Assembly: GCA_028386065.3 (NCBI GenBank)
Contig: JAKUCV010001796.1
Location: forward strand, 63,312-127,311
DNA length: 64,000 nucleotides
Direction of reading: 5' to 3'
DNA from: Turnera subulata
Taxonomy: Eukaryota > Streptophyta > Magnoliopsida > Malpighiales > Passifloraceae
The translations under genes were made by a program, and so were the position numbers. This document shows positions 46,133 through 59,335 of the stretch, one piece after another (the first letter of the stretch is position 1; each line of letters begins with the position of its first letter). Below the pieces are notes generated by a model. It was not told where the DNA came from and searched no databases. It saw nothing but the letters and a program-made list of their open reading frames with translations.

Positions 46133-47344
46133 GTTAATTTCATTTGTTACCATAAAAAATATTAATTTCATTAATTTGGGAAAAAATGATTGTATTCTCA
46201 TTACCCAAAATTACGGTTTAACATATACCCCAATTTAATGAACTTTATATCTCTTTTATTTATTAAATTCATTAATGTTGTCCACTTAATTCTAATTTTA
46301 TGGTAAAAAATGTTTATATTTTTGTTACCTGAAATTATATTCTAAATAATTCTCACTCCAATTAATTTATTTCTATATATAAATTATTTTTACCCACCAA
46401 TTAATTTATTTCAATATATAAACTATTTTTACACAAGTGGGAAAAAAGAGCACATGTTATTAGGCTTAATTTCTCCAAATAAAGACTGAAATGTTTCCTT
46501 ATTAAAATAAACCCACAATCTAACAAAAAAAACAAGCACAAAAAGATCATGACTTTGCTTCTTCACCACCTCGCCATAAAAAACCATCACGGCAACAACC
46601 TCAACCATGACCCCAACCCAACCCAACCTTCACCATCCCCTCCCAAGAGCAAAATACTTCAATTTATTTTCAGAGTGTAAATAAATGCCAATATGCAGAA
46701 ACACATATGCTGCAAGAACAATAATGAATATAATATGATAAGTCCTTGTATGCCACATAAGAACCAGACTTGCTGCAAATAAGAAAACTGAGGAAAATAA
46801 CAAAGATGAGTAGATGATGTATTAAACCAAAAGGGAGAAGACATAGGAATATGGGGCTGCCGAAATCCAACGGGCTAGGGCTGATACCCAGCCTACTTCC
46901 AATGTAATTGCTTCAATTAATTGAAACTATTAATGAATTTAATAAAGAAAAGAGAAACAAATATCATTAAATGGACACATGTGGTTTGAGCAAGGTAAGA
47001 GGAGGGGTATTTTTTAAACACGGAAATCATGTTGGGGTGATCCAGGTGAACAAACGGGTCCGGGTCGGTCTTGGTGGTTTTTTGGTTGGTCCCGCCAAAT
47101 GGGCCCAAGTTTGCTGACATGGCATCGGAAAAGTTGCCACGTCAGCAGAAATTGCTGGATGCCGGGGGACTCAAACCAAAACATGTAAAATGGAGACAAC
47201 AAAGGGATGAAAAATGATCGAATCTCAACACAGGGATGAAATCCAAAATCTAGGGGCAACACAGGGATCAAACATGGCATTATTTCTAAATTAGAGAATA
47301 TACTATTATGGCTTGGCATCGTAAATCACGAGAGAGGATTCGGC
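46133..47344. other. About 1.2 kb, no gene recognised
   Basis: AT-rich (46133-46900), then a moderately GC-rich part with GCCACGTCAGCAG (near 47135) and repeated AACA(C)AGGGAT strings (47205-47270). The host Copia reverse transcriptase is cut off at about 47345, so this is probably inserted or deletion-junction DNA. I could not assign a family. Confidence 0.45.
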
Positions 47345-49327
47345 TCATGAAATAGTAAACCCTTGGGCTTTTAAGTAGTCACTCAGTCATGTATACCATG
47401 CTTGTGGAGCTTGTTTGAGTCCGTAGAGTGAGTGATTGAGCATGCCCACATGTGTAGGTTTTTCTGCTGCAACAAAACCTTAGGGTTGTGCTATGTAGAC
47501 TTCTTCATCAAGCATGCCATTAAGAAAGGCATTACGCACATCTAGTTGATGAACTTGCCAATTACTAGACTAGACATGATTGAGCACAACTCTGATGTTA
47601 GTTGGCTTGAAAATTGGACTGAAGATCTCCTTATAATCAATTCCTTCCCTTTGGTAGAAACCCTTGGCTACAAGCAGAGCCTTGTAATGTTCGATGTTAC
47701 TATTTGCCCTTCTTTTGATTTGATAAACCCATTTATTGCCTACAATGTTCATGAATTTTTGATACGATACCAGTTTCCATGTGTTGTTCTAGATCAATAC
47801 ATTAAACTCTTCCTGCATAACATCTCTCTGTTCCTTGTGTTTGGAAGCATTAGTGTAAGAGGCATGTTCGGTGTTTACTAATTCCTTTCTCTGAAAAATA
47901 TAGTTAGATAGAGAATATCTATCTACTGGTTTGGGACTTGGACACAAAATCATTTTATGTGGTTGTGGAGTTGGTTGGTTGATAAGATTATTGGTGGAGA
48001 TGGTCTCATTAGTGGAGAGTTGGAAGCTAGAGGAGAAAAGGTGAGTTGTCTTCTAGATTGGACAGAAAAGGTAAGTGTAAAGAGACTAAATTAAAATTAG
48101 ACTCTAGTCTGAGTTTATTGTTATTCGGTAAAGTAGGCATGATTATAGGAGTAGGCAGTCTTTGTGGTGTAGTTGGACTCTATTGTAGATATGGGGGGAT
48201 GAGGTCACTCTTGGAGTAGTATCTAACCTGTAGAACTCTTTGGTGATGTGCTGCTAAGGAAGAATACAGAAAGTGGGACTGACACCCATGTCTCAGGTTG
48301 CTGCTATGATGAAGAAATATTCTTCATTTGTTAAAAGAAAAAATATGCTCAAAGAATTATGTCAATCCGTTTCGTATGCGTATCAAGACACTTATAACCA
48401 TGGTGTTTGAGACTATAACCTAGAAAAATGCATGGGGTGGACCGATAATCAAGCTTATGCTTTTTGTATGGACGTAGATAGGGATAGCATAGACAACCAA
48501 AAACTCTTAAGAATGTATAATCAAGATTGTGATTGTAAATAATTTGGTAAGGGGATTTATTGTGCAACATTTTTGTAAGCATGTGATTTATAAGGAACAC
48601 TACTGTTGTAAAGGCGTGATCCCAGTATTGTAAAGGAACATTAGCTTTGGCCATTAAGGTAATCTCAGTGTCAACAATATGACGATGTCGCCTTTCAATG
48701 GAACTATTTTGCTCATGTGTATGTAGACACATAACTCTATGTTGAATCCTACATTATTCAAAGAATCTCCTTATATCTGTTTGTATAGACTGTATAGGAA
48801 GAGTAAATTTTTTCTCAACTGTGCTTGAAAAATTTTAAATGTGTTGTAAACATTAGAGTTTTGTTGAATAGAAAAGAACCATATGTCTTTAGAATAATCA
48901 TCAAGAAAGACAGCATAATATTTAAAAGCATCATTACTGAGAAAGGGAGAAGGTCCCCAAACATTACTTGCCCTATGTGAACTAGAATGTAAATGCAAAC
49001 GAGAAAATTTTCCTAGTGGCCAAGCTAGACAAGACTGAGACTTAGAACTAGACGCTATTTTGTAACTCAAAAAACTTGATTATTTGGTTTTGAACATGAC
49101 TATGTAGATGTCCAAACCGTTGGTGCCAGACCTCTTCTTCAACCTTGACAGCAGATAACGCAATAAGAACAGATCATGGAGAGCTTGATGAAAAGGCGTA
49201 AAGTCCATTACTACTCCAGCCTGTAAGGATTGCTTTCTTGCTGGCTTGGTCCTTAACAAAAAAGATATTAGGATAAAGTTCAAAAAACGCATTGTTATGA
49301 AGGGCAAATTGTTGGGAGCTAGAAACA
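47345..49327 (-). pseudogene. Copia integrase and reverse transcriptase part, left of the LINE
   Basis: On the minus strand from 49327: the pre-integrase zinc block (WHQRFGHLHSH near 49115), integrase (YYAVFLDDYSKDIWFF near 48915, SSIERRHRHIVDTEI near 48700, VFGCLCYPYLRPY near 48500), then reverse transcriptase ([20 protein letters not shown] near 47735, QLDVRNAFLNGMLDEEVY near 47545, SLYGLKQAPQAWY near 47425). It stops near 47345, before the catalytic YVDD region. Stops and a frameshift are present. The N-terminal half is on the other side of the LINE. Confidence 0.88.
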
Positions 49328-49334
49328 TAGAGTT

Positions 49335-51358
49335 ATGGCCCAACCTTTCGCCTCTGAACTCATGTCCCATGGTCTTCCAGGTGGTCTCCAAGCCTACCCC
49401 CATCCAAATCGCAACCGTATCACCACCGCACCAATCCTACCAACTCCCCTGAACATCCCTACAGACACATCCAAACCCATTCACTTTTCAAAGTGGAACC
49501 GCAAAACCATTGAGACAGCCATTTCAATCAATCAACTTGTCAGTATCTATGGGAAGAATATACCTCAAAGATGGACGGCCACTGATATTCATCTCTTCAT
49601 GAATAGGTACGCGGAAGTAATGGATGTATTTGCTCCACAAAAGAAATCCAGGACCGGGAATCGCTATGCTTTCATGCGGTTCAGAACGGATGTCCACCTA
49701 CCGTCTATCCTTGATCGCATCTGCTCGATGCAGGTTAATGGTAGCTTTCTCCATGCAAGCGTAGCCAAGTCTCGCGTCTATTACTCAACTTCGTCATTCT
49801 GTTCCCAACGCTCCTCCTCGTTGTCTCAGTAGTAAATCCTTTGCTGAGGCTGTTAGATCTTCACCTGCTCTACAACAAGCTTCGGCCTCCTCCTCTAGCA
49901 GAGCGCCTATCTTTGTCTCTAAGGATAGGGCTCCTAATTGGCTTGGGAATTGTGCATTAGGTGTCCTAAAGAAACCGATGCCTATTAATTGCTTGCTTGA
50001 TTTGTTCCCTGTCGATGGGTGCTTGGTCACCGACGTTATTCCTCTTGGCGGAGTGTCTTTTCTGTTCAAGTTTCAGTCAGCTGATGATACGAATACAACT
50101 ATCCAAAACAAACCTATTTGGTTCTCCCAACTGTTTGAAGTCTTTCGTGCATGGCAGGATGGTGACGCGGCTTTCAACAGGCTGTGCTGGGTTCTTATAC
50201 GGGGAGTACCTCCTCAGTTATGGTCTAAGAATTTCTTTGAGGTCTTGGTATCTGACTTCGGTGCCATGGTGGATTGGAGCAATGATTCTAGGAACCTGAA
50301 TCGCTTTGATGTCGCTGAGATATTAGTGCTTAGTACTTCAAATGCATTTATTAATAAAAGTCTATCAGCGAAATCCGGTGACAAACATTATGTTATCAGT
50401 GTCGTAGAGTCACAGTTTGATCCTCTTGACTGGAATTGGTCCAAACCTACCGACTGTTCTCCTCTCCGTTCAGGCGACGATCCAATCCCATCCAATGGCT
50501 CGGTCCAGCCGCAACCACCCCCGAACCCTCCACCTGTCAACACTGCCCCATGTTCCGAGGACCCTTTTAATCTTAGACCTATCATCGACAACCTTACCAT
50601 TTTAAACGAAGCGCCTCTGCCACCCTCCCTTCCTCAACTTCCTAGGTCGTCTTCTCCCGAAGCGAGTCACGCGTGCTCCTCATCTTTTGTGCCAGACACT
50701 ATATCAGACCCATCCACCCCTCTTCATTTTAACCATCCTATCAGCCCAATACGGCTTACTAGCCCTTTCTCCTCTGAGCCTATCTCCAGTGAACTGGGCC
50801 TTTCTTTCCCTGAGCCCAATCTCCCTATTTTCCTATACACAACCTCAACTCTCATATCCAATACCCAACCCAACCCTCTTTCACCATCAAAATCATCTTC
50901 TTCCATAAGATCGACATCTTCTTACAGCCAATCTATGTCCAGAACATTCTCTCCATGGTCAGAACATCCCTCTAACCCCTCCTACGACCATTGCTCTTCT
51001 ACCTTCCTAAAAGCTGTGGAGAAACTGGTGTAAGCAACCCTTAAGAGTATGGGATTCACAAAACCGAAGAAAATTCGGTACCTCAACCGCAATGCTAGTG
51101 TGGGCTGTATCCCAGAGAGCAAACTTCCTGAGACTGATTCCGATATATGCCAAGCTAATAAGCGTGTGCTGGATGATGCCTGCAGTAGCTCAAATTCTAT
51201 ACCAGTGTCTTTTACCAATATAGAAGTCCAGGAAACCAATAAGGTGGGTGACCTTCTTGGTTGGGACAGGTCATCCTGTGCCCACGAGACCGACAACCTC
51301 ATTACTGAGATGGTTACCACGGAGGCGTTTAATTGGGCGCAAGCTAAAGCTCAAGAGT
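49335..51358 (+). pseudogene. LINE ORF1 protein (RRM-like), frameshifted
   Basis: It starts MAQPFASELMSH. Residues about 60-135 form an RRM-like domain (SIYGKNIPQRW, then MDVFAPQ and GNRYAFMRFRT), the RNA-binding part of plant L1 ORF1 proteins. Near 49800-49830 the frame changes; the second frame runs AVRSSPALQQA to PINCLLDLFPVDG and a DUF4283-like stretch (LCWVLIRGVPPQLWSKNFFE). A Ser/Pro-rich region (50450-50960) follows, then a stop at 51031-51033 and a further open part ending AQAKAQE at 51358. It would coat LINE RNA if intact. At least one frameshift and one stop break it. Confidence 0.8.
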
Positions 51359-51397
51359 AAGACGTTCTAATTTTGTCTTGCGTCCCTTTTCTTTTTT

Positions 51398-53872
51398 ATG
51401 TTTAATTGCATTTTATGGAATGTTAGGGGTCTCTACTCTTCTGCCAGGCAAGCCCAGGTGCGTTAGTTAGTCAGTCAAACTCACTGTAATCTCGCGTTCT
51501 TCTGTGAGACCAAGTGCTCTAATGTCGATTTACCTTTTTGTCACAAAATTTGGGGCCGTGGCCGAATTAACTTTGCCTCTGTTGACTATGATGGTAGATC
51601 GGGGGGTCTAATTCTTATTCGGGACAGTGACTTCTTCAAAGTCAATCGTGTGCTCTCCTCTCGTCACTAGATTATCTTGGATGGTTGCTTCATCCATTCT
51701 AACTTTCAGCCTGTCATCTGTGGTATCTACGGTCCCTCTTCCGTGGACGACCGTATTGAGATGTTTCAGGAACTTATCTCTATCAAGCAAGATTTTCCAG
51801 CCCCTTGGCTGGCTCTCGGCGATTTTAACGAGGTACTGGAATCGGCTGAAAGGAAGAGTGGTAATTTGTCTAGAAGAGGTTCAACAGCCTTCAGGGATTT
51901 CGTGCTAAACCTGTCTCTCGTCGAACTTGCCCTTGAAGATAGACTGTTCACTTGGAGTAATTCCATTGCCGCGAGCAGAGTAGATCGTGTTTTTGTTGAA
52001 GGAGAATGGCACGTCATGTTTCCTCACTTGCTTATCAAATCTGGTAGTAAGAAGGGCTCCGATCATTGCCCCCTCATTCTATACCAGGACCTAGTCGATT
52101 GGGGAAGGAAGCCGTTCAGATTCATTTCGGCGTGGTGGGAGCATCCGAATTTCTTGGAGGACCTTATCCTTATGTGGGGTCAGTCTATTTCTGCCTTTCC
52201 TGGCCGATTTAACTTTCTAAGAAAAATGAGCTTTTTGAGGAAGCTCCTTGCCCGATGGAATCGCGAAGTTTTCGGTAATGTTCATGATCTGATTTCAACT
52301 CTCCAGTTTAGGGTGGACGATTTGGAAGAAGGCCGAGATAAGATCACTTACTGTTGCAGAATCGCAGGAGCTCGTGGATAACAAAGTTGAGTTGGCCTCT
52401 AAAAACAAATATCTAGAGGCTATGTGGAGGCAGAAGGCACCCATCAGATGGTGCAAACTTGAAGATAAAAACACTAAGTTTTTCCATGTTTCTGCTTGTG
52501 TTCGTGGTAGGCGGAACCGCTTCAATTTTCTGAGGATTGGCGGACAAGTGGTGTATGAACCTCCATTGATCAAGGACGCTACAAAGGATTACTTTACAAA
52601 GTTATATTCTTCCGACCACAGGAACCGTCCCTCCATTGGGGGTCTCTCTTTCAATCATCTAAGCTCGTCGGATGCGTCTTATCTTGAGCAACCTTTCTCC
52701 TTGGAGGAGCTGAAGGCGGCTGTTTGGGGGTGCGATAGCTCTAAAGCTCCGGGTCCGGACGACTTTAACTTTGGTTTCTACAAGAAGTGTTGACAGCAGG
52801 TTAAAGACGATTTGTTCGATATCGCCATGCAGTTCTATGAGCATGCAAGGCTTCCCAAGGGAGCTAATACTGCATATATTACACTTATTCCTAAAAGGAA
52901 TGAGGCAGACAATTTGGATGAGTTTAGGCCCATTTCTCTAGTTCATGCTCTGTACAAAATCATTTCCAAAATTTTGGCTTTGAGGTTGAAGAAAGTCTTG
53001 CCTAATCTTATAGGGATGCAGCAGATGCGCTTCATGGAAGGACGCAATATTTTAGACGGGGCTTTTTTGCAAACGAAATAGTCCATAGTGTTAAGAAAAA
53101 CAAATCCAAGGCCGTGATTTGGAAATTGGACTTCAAAAAGGCCTATGATTCCGTCGATTGGACTTATTTGATGGAGGTTATGTCAGTTATGGGTTTTGGG
53201 CTCAGATGGAAATCTTGGATTTATGAATGCCTCTCATCTTCCTCACTTGCAGTATTGTTTAATGGATCACCCAGTGGCTAGTTCAAACCAGGCCGTGGGC
53301 TTAAACAGGGTGACCCCTTGTCGCCCTTTCTCTTCAACATTGCCGCAGAAGGTTTGCCTTTAATTCTTTGAAGAGCACAACATCTCAACCTCATCAAGCC
53401 AATTTCAGTACACGATACATCCGCATCTGTCCTTCAGTACGCGGATGATACGATACTGTTTTCCTCTGCTGATATACAACATCTTCTCAATCTTAAGCGT
53501 TGTCTTAGGATTTTCGAAGCCTTATCCAGATTGAGCATCAATTTTCACAAAAGTTGTGTTCTTGGGCTGAACTTGAGACAATCCGAGTCTATCCACCTTG
53601 CCAACATGCTTCATTGAAAACATAAAAATTTTCCCTTCAAGTATCTGGGACTACCTCTTGGTGCAAATATGAAGAGGGTCAAGAGTTGGCAGCCTATTCT
53701 AGACAAATTCAGCTCGCGCCTTACGTCATGAAAGGGGAGACATCTTTCTATCGGCGGTCGAGTCACCATGATCAAAGCCGTCCTTAGCGATCTTCCTCTG
53801 TATTATATGTCGATGTTCCTACTCCCAGTAGCGGTTGCAAAGCGGTTAATCTCTCTACAGAGGAATTTTTTC
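51398..53872 (+). pseudogene. LINE ORF2, endonuclease and reverse transcriptase part, broken
   Basis: It starts MFNCILWNVRGLYSS at 51398, 40 bases after ORF1. The AP-endonuclease signature is complete in outline: WNVRG, CETK, YGPSS, LGDFNEV, SDHCPL. Reverse transcriptase follows (LIPKRNEADNLDEFRPISL near 52885, LDFKKAYDSVDW near 53128, GLKQGDPLSPFLFNIAAEG near 53300, YADD at 53438-53449, KYLGLPLGANM near 53638). Stops lie near 51464, 51668, 52791 and 53279; frameshifts near 52360 and 53080. It ends LQRNFFWN, where the Athila fragment begins. Confidence 0.88.
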
Positions 53873-53879
53873 TGGAACG

Positions 53880-54936
53880 TGTTGAATGATGCCTTCCAGA
53901 AGAGGAAGTAAATGATGTTCTTATACAGTGTCATGCTTCTACATATGGCGGTCATGCAGAAGCTTGGAAGACAGCAGCAAAGGTCCTCTAGAGTGGCTTT
54001 TATTGGCCAAACCTTTTTAAGGATGCCAAACGCTTCGTTCAGACATGTGATTGATGTCAAAGAACGGGCAACATATCGCATCGCCAAGAAATGTCCCAGC
54101 AGGGCATTCAAGAAGTTGAGCTCTTTGACGTCTGGGGTATTGATTTTATGGGTCCATTCTCATCTTCTTACTCTAATCAATACATTTTGATGGCGGTAGA
54201 CTACGTTTCAAAATGGGTCGAAGCTATTGCAACTCCGACGAATGATGCACGAGTTGTAGTCAAATTCCTCAAGAAAATCTTTTCAAGATTTGGAACTCCC
54301 CGTGCACTCATCAGTGACGGGGGTACTTATTTCTGCAATAAGAAGCTAGAGGAACTACTTCGGAGATATGGCGTTACCCATAAGGTAGCCACGCCATACC
54401 ATCTCCAGACGAGCGGTCAGGTTGAAATTTCCAACAAGGCCATAAAGAGCATATTAGAAAAAACGGTGAACCAGAAGAGAAAGGATTGGTCATCTAAATT
54501 GGATGATACTCTCTGCACTTACCGCACAGCGTATAAGACGCCCATTGGCACAACCCCCTACCGACTTGTGTACTGGAAGTCATGCCATTTGCCTGTGGAG
54601 TTGCAGCATAAGGCATATTGGGCAATCAGATTTTTGAATTTTGATTCCAAGTTATCGGGACAGAAAAGGCTGTTGCAACTCAATGAGTTGGAAGAATTAC
54701 GGCTCGACGCTTATGAGAATGCTCGGATCTATAAGGAGCTTACAAAGAGATGGCACGACAAGCACATTCAGAAAAGGGTGTTAAAGGTTGGAGATCAAGT
54801 CCTGCTTTTTAACTCCAGGCTCAAGAAATTCCCAGGGAAACTTCGCTCAAGATGGACCGGCCCTTACACAATCATAACGGCCCATCCATCTGGCGCATTC
54901 GAGATAGTGAGCCAGGACAAAGGACGCTTTCTATGA
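53880..54936 (+). pseudogene. Athila-like integrase, 5'-truncated
   Basis: The HHCC region (HASTYGGH...C..C) is followed by a TGA at 54052 where this family usually has Arg between the two Cys motifs (fits CGA to TGA). After it, an uninterrupted 281-codon frame (54091-54936) carries the catalytic core: WGIDFMGPF (D), [10 protein letters not shown] (D), SGQVEISNK (E), then [19 protein letters not shown] and a C-terminal [19 protein letters not shown] block typical of Athila/Tat. It is among the best preserved retroelement frames in the window but lacks a start and any upstream polymerase. Confidence 0.9.
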
Positions 54937-56616
54937 ACGACCAACGACTCAAGCTTTACAACCTTGGAGATCCAATCGAGCCTGAGGTTGTGCAGTTTTT
55001 ATCTGATCTGCACTAACGTCTAGGGCGTCGTGTCCAGCTACAAGACGTAAAAGAAGCGCTGTGTTGGAGGCAACCCATATTTCCTATTTGTATGTTCTGC
55101 ATGCAAATTGAAGGCAATAACGATGGTATTTCTGTCGGAGTTTGCAGTACACATCCAGACTGTGTAGGCACAAACAGGTTCTTCGTATCTTATTTTTATG
55201 CTTTCATTTCGTAGATTCTTGGTCAGTGAGGACACTGTCCAAAATAAGTTTAGGGGTGCATATTCATCCTCATTTCCTCATTTTAATTTTTCGTTTTACT
55301 TTTTCTTTTTTATTTTCTTTTATTGCAAATAATTTAGGCCCTAACTTTAGTTTTTGGCTTTTACTTTCTCACTTCTTGAATTTTGCTGACAATTGGAAGT
55401 ATGGATGCACCAGGATATGTCACTTTGAAAAAAAATAACAAACTGTGCCAACTTAATTTGTTTCTCATCCTTTGTCTTAAACACGTTGGAAACAACTTTA
55501 ATAACGCGTAGCCATATGATTAGTTCTGCCTATTACACCTCTTCTTTTCTAACTCTTTTTGACGTTATCTTTAATCTTAGAACAGAATCACTGGACCAAT
55601 CAAGGCGAAATTTGGCATAGGACATTTGATAAACGGATGTGATAAAGGCATTTCTTTCTTTCACCTACTTCACTTTTCTATAAACACTTACTAACCTTTA
55701 TTTTACTTTTCCATTGTCACAATTTTTGGGCCTTTTCACGATAGCCAATATTTCTTTTATACCCGCACAGCTACCTTACGCCCATTGAGCCCACCTTGGC
55801 TATCGTTTATTTTTCTTTTTAAACTAACCCTTTTTGTCACTTTGAGAAAATTCATTATTTGTTCAGTCAAATTTTTGAAAGAATTCTGGCGATCGGCTCA
55901 CAAAGCACAACGCGCTTATATGATTTTTCGTCTATTGTGCTTTAGGATGGACATTTGAAGATGAAGGTAGTTTGGGAAGTTTAGCTAAAAAAAAAAAGCA
56001 ACAAAATGAAAACCACTCCCCAAAAAGGGTTTTCACAAAAAAACACAACTCAAAAAAAAAAAACAAACAAACAAAAAGAAGAAACCTCAGCATAGCTTCC
56101 CTATGCATCCTATCCTAATAAACAGAGCACAACCTCCTTATGCAGTTTGAGCCAATCCCTGAAGATGTTTACCAGCATATAGACTGATATGATGAATTTT
56201 TCTTGAGTGACATTTTTGTTTAGCCTTTTTCCTTTTCTTTTTAGCCCTAACCTAGCCCCATTACAACCGTATGCAAAGTCCTTTTGATCCAATTTGAAAA
56301 GTGTCCTATTTATTAGTGGAGAGTGGAAAAGTGATTCTGCTTATGAGATTTGTTTTTCTATTTAAAAACTCAAAATAATCTTTTCAGGTGTTAGTAGGCG
56401 GAATATGATCTATCTGGTTATGCATCGTTAGATTTTGGGACTGACATGTTTTTGGTATTTGATTTGAGGAATAGGTTGGGTTGGCACCCCTTTTACTACT
56501 TGCATGACTATCCTGTGCATTTCTATTTTCAGTTTCAGTTGACTTGAGAAGTGAGGCTTTTCACCCTTATCCTTAATTTTCAATGATTTTTGCTTAGGGA
56601 CAAGCAAAGATTCAAG
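54937..56616 (+). other. Non-coding spacer between Athila integrase and 3' LTR
   Basis: About 1.7 kb without a credible ORF, including A-rich DNA (55987-56082). In Athila elements a degenerate env-like region may occupy this place; I recognise none here. Confidence 0.6.
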
Positions 56617-56626
56617 TTTGGGGGTG
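56617..56626 (+). other. Polypurine tract of the Athila fragment
   Basis: TTTGGGGGTG directly precedes the LTR start TGATG at 56628. Confidence 0.65.
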
Positions 56627-56627
56627 T

Positions 56628-58020
56628 TGATGTGTATGAATTATACACACATTTTGGGCCTTTAGTTTATAGATTTGGGCTTTGTTTTATTAAATTGTTA
56701 TTTATTTAGTTAGCTTTTCATTTAGTTTTGATTTAATAAACTCTTCCTTTAGCTTTTGTTGATTACAGGTGATATTTGAAAGGATTTGGAAGATTTGGAT
56801 AGATTCTGGAAGATAGAGATAAGATGGTTATTATCTTGGAAAGATTTGAAGATAATGTGGAGCATTATTCTCTAGTGCACGACCTGCCTGTGCGGAGCAT
56901 TTTCACCTGTGCGGAAGTTCAAATTTCCATTATCCAACATTATCTTCCAAGCATATTTTGAAGAATCTTGTTTGAATTTAGATTAGGATTATTTATTTGT
57001 TATTTATCCATGTAAATTAAATTCAAAAGGTTTGTTTTTGAATTTAATTAGATTAGATCCTAGTTTTGAATTCAAAAGAGAGAAATCCTAACCATCCTTT
57101 CCTAGCCTACAAATAGCAAGGCATTCTAGGAGGAAGGACACACTTCACATTCTCTCATTCTCTCATTCTCTCTCAAATTCAAGAGTAGTGCTTCATTAGT
57201 TCTTCAAAGGAAGAGGAGGTTTGTAGCTTAGAGCTTTGTTCAAGTTCTTCTTCTTGTAATTCCTTGATCATTGCCTGGAATGAAATTCATAAGTATTTTC
57301 TTCTCTCTTGTTATGTTGAGCTAAATCTTTAAAGTCTAGGAATTAGGGGACGTAGCTTGTCTATTCAATGATGCTATTTGTTTTATGAATTGCTTTAATT
57401 CCTGAATGATCTATTGTTCATTGATTCAATCCTAGGGCACTTAACTATACTATTTAACTGGCCATTAGATATTACAAATTCTAGGTAGAGAATTGTTTAG
57501 TGACAGCGTCAATAATCTACTGGAATTGCATAGGTTGAACACTAGAAACTTACCTTGAGGAAGGAAGACCTTCTAGTGAGGAATATTATTTGCTTAAGTT
57601 GACTGTGCATGAATGCCTTAGTAGTTTCTTCGCTAGTGAACACGAAATTGAAATAGCTAAGTAAGGTTTAAGTCTCGCCACGAGAGTGGGTTATTTATTC
57701 TGTTTAATCAACTATCTTTCAATGAACGTAGAAAAATTCAGGAGTTAGGACAATTTGTGGTTGCATAGTCTGCTTATGCATGCATGCTGCATGATCAACC
57801 TGTGCATGGTTTTAAAGTAAAGCATCTGAGAATAGGCAAGTGAGCCCCCGAAGTCCTAGACATCTTTTGAATATTGAGAATCCATCTTTTATTATTTCAG
57901 CTATTTTCTACTCAAATCCAATCTTTATTTGCCTAGACGATCACGAATTATTAAGCGATTAGTACTTAACCTGGTCCCAGAGGACGACCTTGATTGCTAC
58001 AACTATCTGTGCACTTGCAG
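56628..58020 (+). repeat. Athila-like 3' LTR, missing its last bases
   Basis: It begins TGATGTGTATGAATTATACA and has the Athila U5 pattern GACGACCTTGATTGCTACAAC near 57982. It ends at about 58019, where the copy at 19000 continues GACTCACTCCACATCA. It is clearly diverged from the LTR at 16924-19016, so it belongs to a different family or subfamily. Confidence 0.75.
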
Positions 58021-59199
58021 AATAGCGTTCAAATTTCTTTGTCTCTAAATCTTGGCGGTATGGGTATTATTGATCTATCTGTTATGAACCAATGTTTGTT
58101 GTTTAAGTGGGTGTGGAATTTCACTCAGCGAGGGGAGTGTGTCTGGAAAAGTTTGATAAGGAACAAATGCGCAATTTAGTCATCTTCTTTGACGCCTCAG
58201 TTTGACTTTTCCAAGGCCTCCCTTACTTGGAGAGACGCATGCTTTTCTGGATCCTACAGTAGTCAAACGGGGGTGGATCTTTTTGATGGTTCAAAGAATA
58301 GTATTGGAAACGGTGACAGCGCTCTATTCTGGTTTGATAATTGGTCGGGTCTTAGTGTCCTTAAATCTCTATTCCCACGACTTTTTTCTATATCCCTCTG
58401 CCAGTTTTCTACAGTGGCACATGGTTTGAGTCTCGTGGAAAACCAACCTTGTTGGAGATCCATGTGGAGAAGGCCTCTACGTCAATAGGAGCTTGCCGAG
58501 ACTGAGTCTTTACAAGACCAGATTACAGGATTCGCTCTCCAGCCACCTGCGCCTGATCACAGATTCTGGTCTAGTGCTACAGATGGGTTGTATTCGGTGA
58601 AAAGCGGCAGGTCTTTCATATATAACAAGATTGGGTCCCCATGCACCCTCCTCCGCCCCTGGCTCTCTATCTTCCCATTTAAGATTGAATGCTGGGCTTG
58701 GCTAGCTCTTCATCATGGCATCCCTACTAAGGACGTTCTTCGTTATCATGGAATTATACCGCAAGCAGATTCCACTTGCCCTCTATGCCTCGTTCACTCA
58801 GAATCCAGGGATCATCTTCTAGTTCAATGCCCGATAAGTTGGCGCATTCGGTCTAAGATCTGTAGATGGTGGGGCATCTCTTGGTGCAGCCCCTCTACCC
58901 TTCAAGAGATGTTAGTTCAATGGACCTCTTTATCCCCTTTTGCAAGCAGCAGGTCAATTTGGGTATCAATTGGCTTCTCAATTCTTTGGGGAATTTGGCT
59001 AGAAAGGAACAGAAGAGTCTTTCAAGGTTGGTCTGCAGATTGTGACAGATTAGTCGATTCCATCATCATTCATGCCACTAATTGGACCAAAAGTCTTCAT
59101 CCTAAATTCCCCTTTAGTGGTTCTTTTGTGTTATCTAATGCTGAGCCCCTAAAAAGCTGGACTGGGGTTCGCAAGAATTTTTCCTCATTAGGTTTGTAA
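58021..59199 (+). pseudogene. LINE ORF2, C-terminal part
   Basis: It resumes at LSLNLGGMGIIDLSVMNQ (near 58045), the block that normally follows FFWG in L1 ORF2. Stops near 58180 and 58486 split it. The 203-codon frame 58588-59199 has a zinc-binding C-terminal domain (CPLCLVHSESRDHLLVQCPI) and ends FSSLGL. Only about 15-25 codons appear lost at the Athila junction. Confidence 0.85.
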
Positions 59200-59335
59200 G
59201 TGCCTTTGGTTTTAATATGTGCTAGTCCTTGTATAAACGTCCTGCTTTGCGGCAGACATGTTCCAAGTCTTTATACTCCCTTGTATTTCATACTTGCCAA
59301 TAAATAAATATAACATCGTTAGCATAAAAAAAACA

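Larger units (their letters stand above)
53873..58020 (+). mobile_element. Athila-like fragment inside LINE ORF2, lacking both natural ends
   Basis: It begins inside the zinc-binding region of an Athila integrase (EEEVNDVLIQCHASTYGGHAEA near 53903) and ends inside a 3' LTR at GTGCACTTGCAG (58008-58019), about 14-16 bases short of the usual CATCA end. LINE sequence flanks both sides. The reverse transcriptase and everything 5' are absent. I saw no target duplication. Confidence 0.8.
49328..59330 (+). mobile_element. L1-type LINE inserted in the minus-strand Copia, itself interrupted
   Basis: The LINE starts next to AAACA (49323-49327) and ends at an A run (59326-59333) followed by CAGATAAAAG. 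AAACA recurs at 59331-59335, so the duplication is at least 5 bp and merges with the tail. Removing the LINE leaves the Copia frame open across the junction, which supports these ends. ORF1, ORF2 and a 3' UTR with AATAAATAAATA near 59298 are present. ORF2 is split by an Athila fragment (53873-58020). Only 7 bases precede the ORF1 ATG, so the 5' UTR is missing or very short. Confidence 0.85.
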
